Below are positions 13,679 through 16,847 of a stretch of DNA of 16,847 nt, in pieces. A program made the translations under genes and the position numbers. The notes under the pieces are model-generated. The model did no database searches and had not been told where the DNA came from. It was given only the letters and a program-made list of their open reading frames with translations. Numbering within the stretch: position 1 is the first letter of the stretch; each line of letters opens with the position of its first letter. The stretch is taken from contig JAUQXD010000380.1 of NCBI GenBank assembly GCA_030834835.1, positions 1-16,847 on the forward strand, written 5' to 3'. The stretch is from Thermoflexales bacterium. GTDB lineage: Bacteria; Chloroflexota; Anaerolineae; Fen-1058.

Positions 13679-15124
13679 TTATGCCGCACGAATGGCCGAA
13701 GTGAAAATTCCGAGGACTGCCAGTCCGATGGCGACGGCGAAGCTGGCCGTCACGCCCATCACGATCGCGGTCGCGCCCGCCGCCGCGTTCTGGGCCTGCA
13801 CCGTTGTAAACACTGCGCCCGCCAGACCCACACCCAACACCATGCCCACGTTGCGCGCACTCGCCAGCACCCCGGCTGCAATGCCCTGGCGATGTTTCGG
13901 CGCGGCCCCCATCAACGCGCTGCTGTTCGGCGCGATGAACGTCCCCGTGCCAAAGCCCACCACCGCCAGCGCCAGGGTCACCTCACTCGTCGTCGATTGC
14001 AGCGTCAACCGCGACAGCAGCCACAGGCCCAGGGCCAGCACCAGCATGCCAGACACACTCAACACGCGCGCCCCGATCCGATCGGATAACTGGCCGCTAA
14101 GCGGCGCAACGATCGCCATCACAATGGGTTGTGTGGTCAGAATCAGCCCGGCCTGTGACGGTGACAGACTGCGGCCCTGAATCAGGTAAAACGGCAACAG
14201 AAACAGAATCATGTAGACGCACACGTAATTCAAAATCGCGCTGGCCGTCGAGGCGGAAAACGTGCGGCTGCGAAACAACGTCAAATCGAGCATGGGATTG
14301 GCGACGCGCCCCTCGATCACAATGAAGATGACCAGCAGCATCAACGCGCCGCTCAACAGACCGAGGATCGCGGGCGAGGTCCAGCCCCAACTCGAACCTT
14401 GATTCAAGCCCAGCAATAGCGCGATCAGGCCCGCCATAAAGACGGCGGCCCCCGCCCGATCGAATTTCTCGGCCCGTTCGGCTGGAGCATCCCTGGGGAT
14501 AAAGCGCCAACTCAGCCACAGGGCCAGCAGGCCGACGGGCACGTTGATGTAAAACACCGCGCGCCAACTGAATTGCTCCGTCAACCAGCCGCCCAGTGAC
14601 GGGCCGACCGTCAGGCCCAGATACGTCATCGTGCCCTGCAAGCCCAGCGCACGGCCGCGTTCGCTGGCGGGAAAATTTTTCGTCAATATCGCGGGCGAGT
14701 TGGCAAATAACATCGCCGCGCCCAGAGCCTGAATCGCTCGTGAACCGATCAACATCAGCGGCGACTGCGCCAGTCCGCACAGGGCCGAACTGGCAATGAA
14801 GATCGTGAAGCCCGTCAGGTACACCGGCCTGTGGCCGCGCAGATCGCCCAATCGGCCGAAACTCAACAACAGGCCGCTGACCACCAGTAGATAAACCGTC
14901 ACCACCCATTCCATCGTCGCCACGTCGCTGCGAAAATCGCGCGTGGTCACGGGCAGCGTCGTGTTGACCACGCTGCCATCCAACGCCGACATGAACGTGC
15001 CTACGCCGATGGCGAGCAGGACGAGCCATTTGTGATCGAGCCGAGTCCGTTTGGCGAGAGGTGTTGTGGTCTGCATGGTTAGTCCAGATAGGAAGCCAGA
15101 TCCGACGATCGCAGAATCGGTCAT
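13679..15124 (-). CDS. MFS exporter, DHA2 (EmrB/QacA) family, 14 helices
   Basis: The 481-residue transporter would export a drug or metabolite by proton antiport across the inner membrane. The DHA2 signature is ALDGSVVNTTLPVTT (about 47-61, with D49). Motif A follows in GRLGDLRGHRP (90-100) and motif C-like YLGLTVGPSLGG lies near 170. The second half begins with GQLSDRIGARVL. Hydrophobicity suggests 14 helices. The ATG at 15124 lies 3 bp after the TAA of the preceding gene, which favours coupled translation. Starting at residue 17 (15076) would give a shorter N-terminus that fits homologues equally well. It precedes the kimA-like gene by 32 bp. Substrate is unknown; there is no regulator of TetR or MarR type beside it. 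Confidence 0.88.
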   Translation of the reverse strand: MTDSAIVGSGFLSGLTMQTTTPLAKRTRLDHKWLVLLAIGVGTFMSALDGSVVNTTLPVTTRDFRSDVATMEWVVTVYLLVVSGLLLSFGRLGDLRGHRPVYLTGFTIFIASSALCGLAQSPLMLIGSRAIQALGAAMLFANSPAILTKNFPASERGRALGLQGTMTYLGLTVGPSLGGWLTEQFSWRAVFYINVPVGLLALWLSWRFIPRDAPAERAEKFDRAGAAVFMAGLIALLLGLNQGSSWGWTSPAILGLLSGALMLLVIFIVIEGRVANPMLDLTLFRSRTFSASTASAILNYVCVYMILFLLPFYLIQGRSLSPSQAGLILTTQPIVMAIVAPLSGQLSDRIGARVLSVSGMLVLALGLWLLSRLTLQSTTSEVTLALAVVGFGTGTFIAPNSSALMGAAPKHRQGIAAGVLASARNVGMVLGVGLAGAVFTTVQAQNAAAGATAIVMGVTASFAVAIGLAVLGIFTSAIRAA

Positions 15125-15127
15125 GGG

Positions 15128-16847
15128 TTACGGTTCAAGTTGCAGATCGATCGAGCGAATGGCGAAACTTAAAGCGCGATCGTCGCCGCCGCCATAATCA
15201 CTTAAGCGGAAGTTGCCCGCTTGCAGATTCAGTGTGATGATTTGCAGGCCGGGTTCAAGTTCCAGCGGCACCCGGAGTTCTTGGTTGAGCACGGCCGGCA
15301 CGCTGGCCACCACCCGATCACCAATTGATACGTTCAGCATGCCGTGTCGATCGGGACTGGCAACGGCGCTGGGATCGGCGGCCGACGGATCAAACAACAA
15401 GCCCAGTGTGATCACAAGCTGCGCAGATTGCTGGCGCGTGGACACCACATTCAACGCGGCCGGCGATGCGGCCCAACGCCAATCGTCTTCACGCGCGTAC
15501 CAGTTTGTGCTCAGCGTTAACGTCGTGGTCAGCGCGGTCGGTGCCACCGTGAAAACCTGCGTCAACTCGTCGTCAACGATCGGCGGCTGATCGCCGAACA
15601 TCTTCTTGATCAATTGCTGCGCTTCAGTTTCACCCCGGCTGCCCGGCCGATAATCGGCATACTCCGGCTGCGGCTTGTGAAACACCACGTAACGATAGTT
15701 GTAATGCAACAGATCAAACTGGCCGTTGAGTGTGCAATCGATGACGCGGCCATCGACCAGCACATCCTCATTGCGCGGCTGCCTGGCAAAGAAACAGGGC
15801 AGAAATGGGTGTTGCGGGTAATTGAAAGACAGATAACCGACCGCGATCCCTTTGTGATGGGTCATCTGGTAGACCTGATAATGTGACGAGTAGACATCAC
15901 TGGCGGTGCCGGGCAAAGGCTTGACGGGTAGATCAAACACACCGTACGTCGCCGGATCATTCGCAATCTGCTGATAGAAAGCGGGCGTCGTTCGCAGTTG
16001 TTCCTGCGGCCACGCGTGCGGCCACGTTTCGATCAGCAAGCCCGCAATTGCCAGTAACCCGATCGGATGGCGCCACCGGCGCGCGCGTTGTACCAACCAG
16101 GTCAGACCGTAACTGGCCGTCATCCCGAAGCCCACAAAACCGATCAGCATGAAGCGGCCCGGGGCACGCATAAAATCCAGGCCGGGCAATGCCGTCAACA
16201 CGGCATAGGGCAGCATAATCGGCAATTTGTATTCGGTGAACTCGGTCGCGCCCAGGACTTTTAGTTGCGGACCCAGGGCAAAGAGCACGCAGGCTATACC
16301 AAACAACAACCAGCGCCATGCCGATCGATTGCGGCTGACGACGGCCAGGCCGCACAGCAGGAGACCGATGTACGACAGCGAGACCGTTGTCTCAATCGTG
16401 CCATGGATTTCATGCGCTTCCAGCCAGTTTTTAGTGCTGGCACCGAACAACCACGAGCCGGGAGCGGGCAGGAAGAATTCCACGAGATCCGGTGCGAGGT
16501 CGGCCGAGGCCAGGTTTCGATTCCGGGTTACTGGAATTTGAGCCGCGGCCTGTTGAATCACAATCAGCGCCGGAACGGTACATGCCAGGATCGAAAGACC
16601 AATCAGCAATTCACGCCGCAGCAGCTGCCACCCTTGTCGTCGCTCGCCAGAGAACCACACCATGAGCAGGAAAAGACCTACGGCCAGAGCCGCCAGTATA
16701 AAGTGCCAGCCATCATAGAAGAGTGTAATGAGCAGCAGGACGCCCACCAGTATCGCCCAACGCCGGCCGCGCTTTAGATCCAGAGCGCGATGCAGCGCCA
16801 ACAAAATCAGCGGCGGGAAACCGAGGAAGGTCTTATCGAGGTGGCCT
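15128..16847 (-). CDS. Large integral membrane protein, GT-C or YfhO-like (5' end beyond window)
   Basis: The reading frame is open to the right edge. It encodes GHLDKTFLGFPPLIL before the first possible in-window start (TTG at 16804), so the N-terminus is missing. The 573 visible residues contain about eight helices and a long extracytoplasmic C-terminal half. The motif LPGLDFMRAPGRFMLIGFVG (about 215-235 of the visible part) is a RAPGRF-type segment found in large GT-C or YfhO-like membrane proteins. The C-terminal region (about 430-573) appears beta-rich, with ELRVPLELEPGLQIITLNL. It is probably a membrane glycosyltransferase or related enzyme; neither donor nor acceptor is evident. The gene ends 3 bp before the MFS gene. 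Confidence 0.75.
   Translation of the reverse strand, partial: GHLDKTFLGFPPLILLALHRALDLKRGRRWAILVGVLLLITLFYDGWHFILAALAVGLFLLMVWFSGERRQGWQLLRRELLIGLSILACTVPALIVIQQAAAQIPVTRNRNLASADLAPDLVEFFLPAPGSWLFGASTKNWLEAHEIHGTIETTVSLSYIGLLLCGLAVVSRNRSAWRWLLFGIACVLFALGPQLKVLGATEFTEYKLPIMLPYAVLTALPGLDFMRAPGRFMLIGFVGFGMTASYGLTWLVQRARRWRHPIGLLAIAGLLIETWPHAWPQEQLRTTPAFYQQIANDPATYGVFDLPVKPLPGTASDVYSSHYQVYQMTHHKGIAVGYLSFNYPQHPFLPCFFARQPRNEDVLVDGRVIDCTLNGQFDLLHYNYRYVVFHKPQPEYADYRPGSRGETEAQQLIKKMFGDQPPIVDDELTQVFTVAPTALTTTLTLSTNWYAREDDWRWAASPAALNVVSTRQQSAQLVITLGLLFDPSAADPSAVASPDRHGMLNVSIGDRVVASVPAVLNQELRVPLELEPGLQIITLNLQAGNFRLSDYGGGDDRALSFAIRSIDLQLEP

Noticed and set aside
14097..15029. 310-residue minus-strand frame overlapping the MFS gene
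   Set aside because: It is a different frame of the same strand, lacks hydrophobic helices and is rich in Arg and Asp, typical of a shadow.

Overview
The window looks like chromosomal DNA of an uncultured bacterium, most probably a member of the Chloroflexota (Anaerolineae-like). The reasons are its high GC content (about 60% by eye), membrane-anchored LysM proteins with Pro/Thr linkers, a run of large GT-C type membrane glycosyltransferases, an IpdB/GctB-like CoA-transferase subunit, and short-period intergenic repeats. The placement is inference; no marker gene settles it.

Region 1 (1-1743). Two minus-strand genes encode a CoA-transferase family beta subunit and a 233-residue protein of unknown function with a PD-(D/E)XK-like N-terminus and a winged-helix-like C-terminus. 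A 9-bp tandem repeat lies between them. A 23-bp perfect dyad with TATAAT on both strands (1676-1698) separates them from a divergent plus-strand unit.

Region 2 (1743-3616). A small conserved hypothetical gene is followed 5 bp later by an unusual fusion of a MoaD/ThiS-like ubiquitin-fold domain to a nucleoside 2-deoxyribosyltransferase-like domain. Eleven bases further on is a tRNA-Arg(UCU) gene split by a 645-nt group I intron after U34. The P3-P8 pairings of the intron can be read directly from the sequence. The intron encodes a PD-(D/E)XK homing endonuclease of the I-Ssp6803I type. That gene appears to start at a CTG codon, and its 3' end runs through the ribozyme core. This is the most striking system in the window.

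Region 3 (3655-7893). Three plus-strand genes are packed together: a secreted, C-terminally anchored LysM plus SdrD-B-like protein, a small anchored LysM protein, and a PIG-V-like GT-C mannosyltransferase. They look like a surface-protein and glycosylation unit. The mannosyltransferase gene carries an in-frame block of heptamer repeats, and a related heptamer-periodic palindrome sits between the convergent genes at 7898-7949.

Region 4 (7951-16847, all minus strand). In transcription order this contains a GT-C-like membrane protein cut by the window edge, a DHA2-type MFS exporter (3 bp away), a KimA-type potassium importer, and two further large GT-C-like membrane proteins. Throughout the window the palindrome CGATCG is strongly over-represented: about 50 copies by hand count, against about 5-6 expected.
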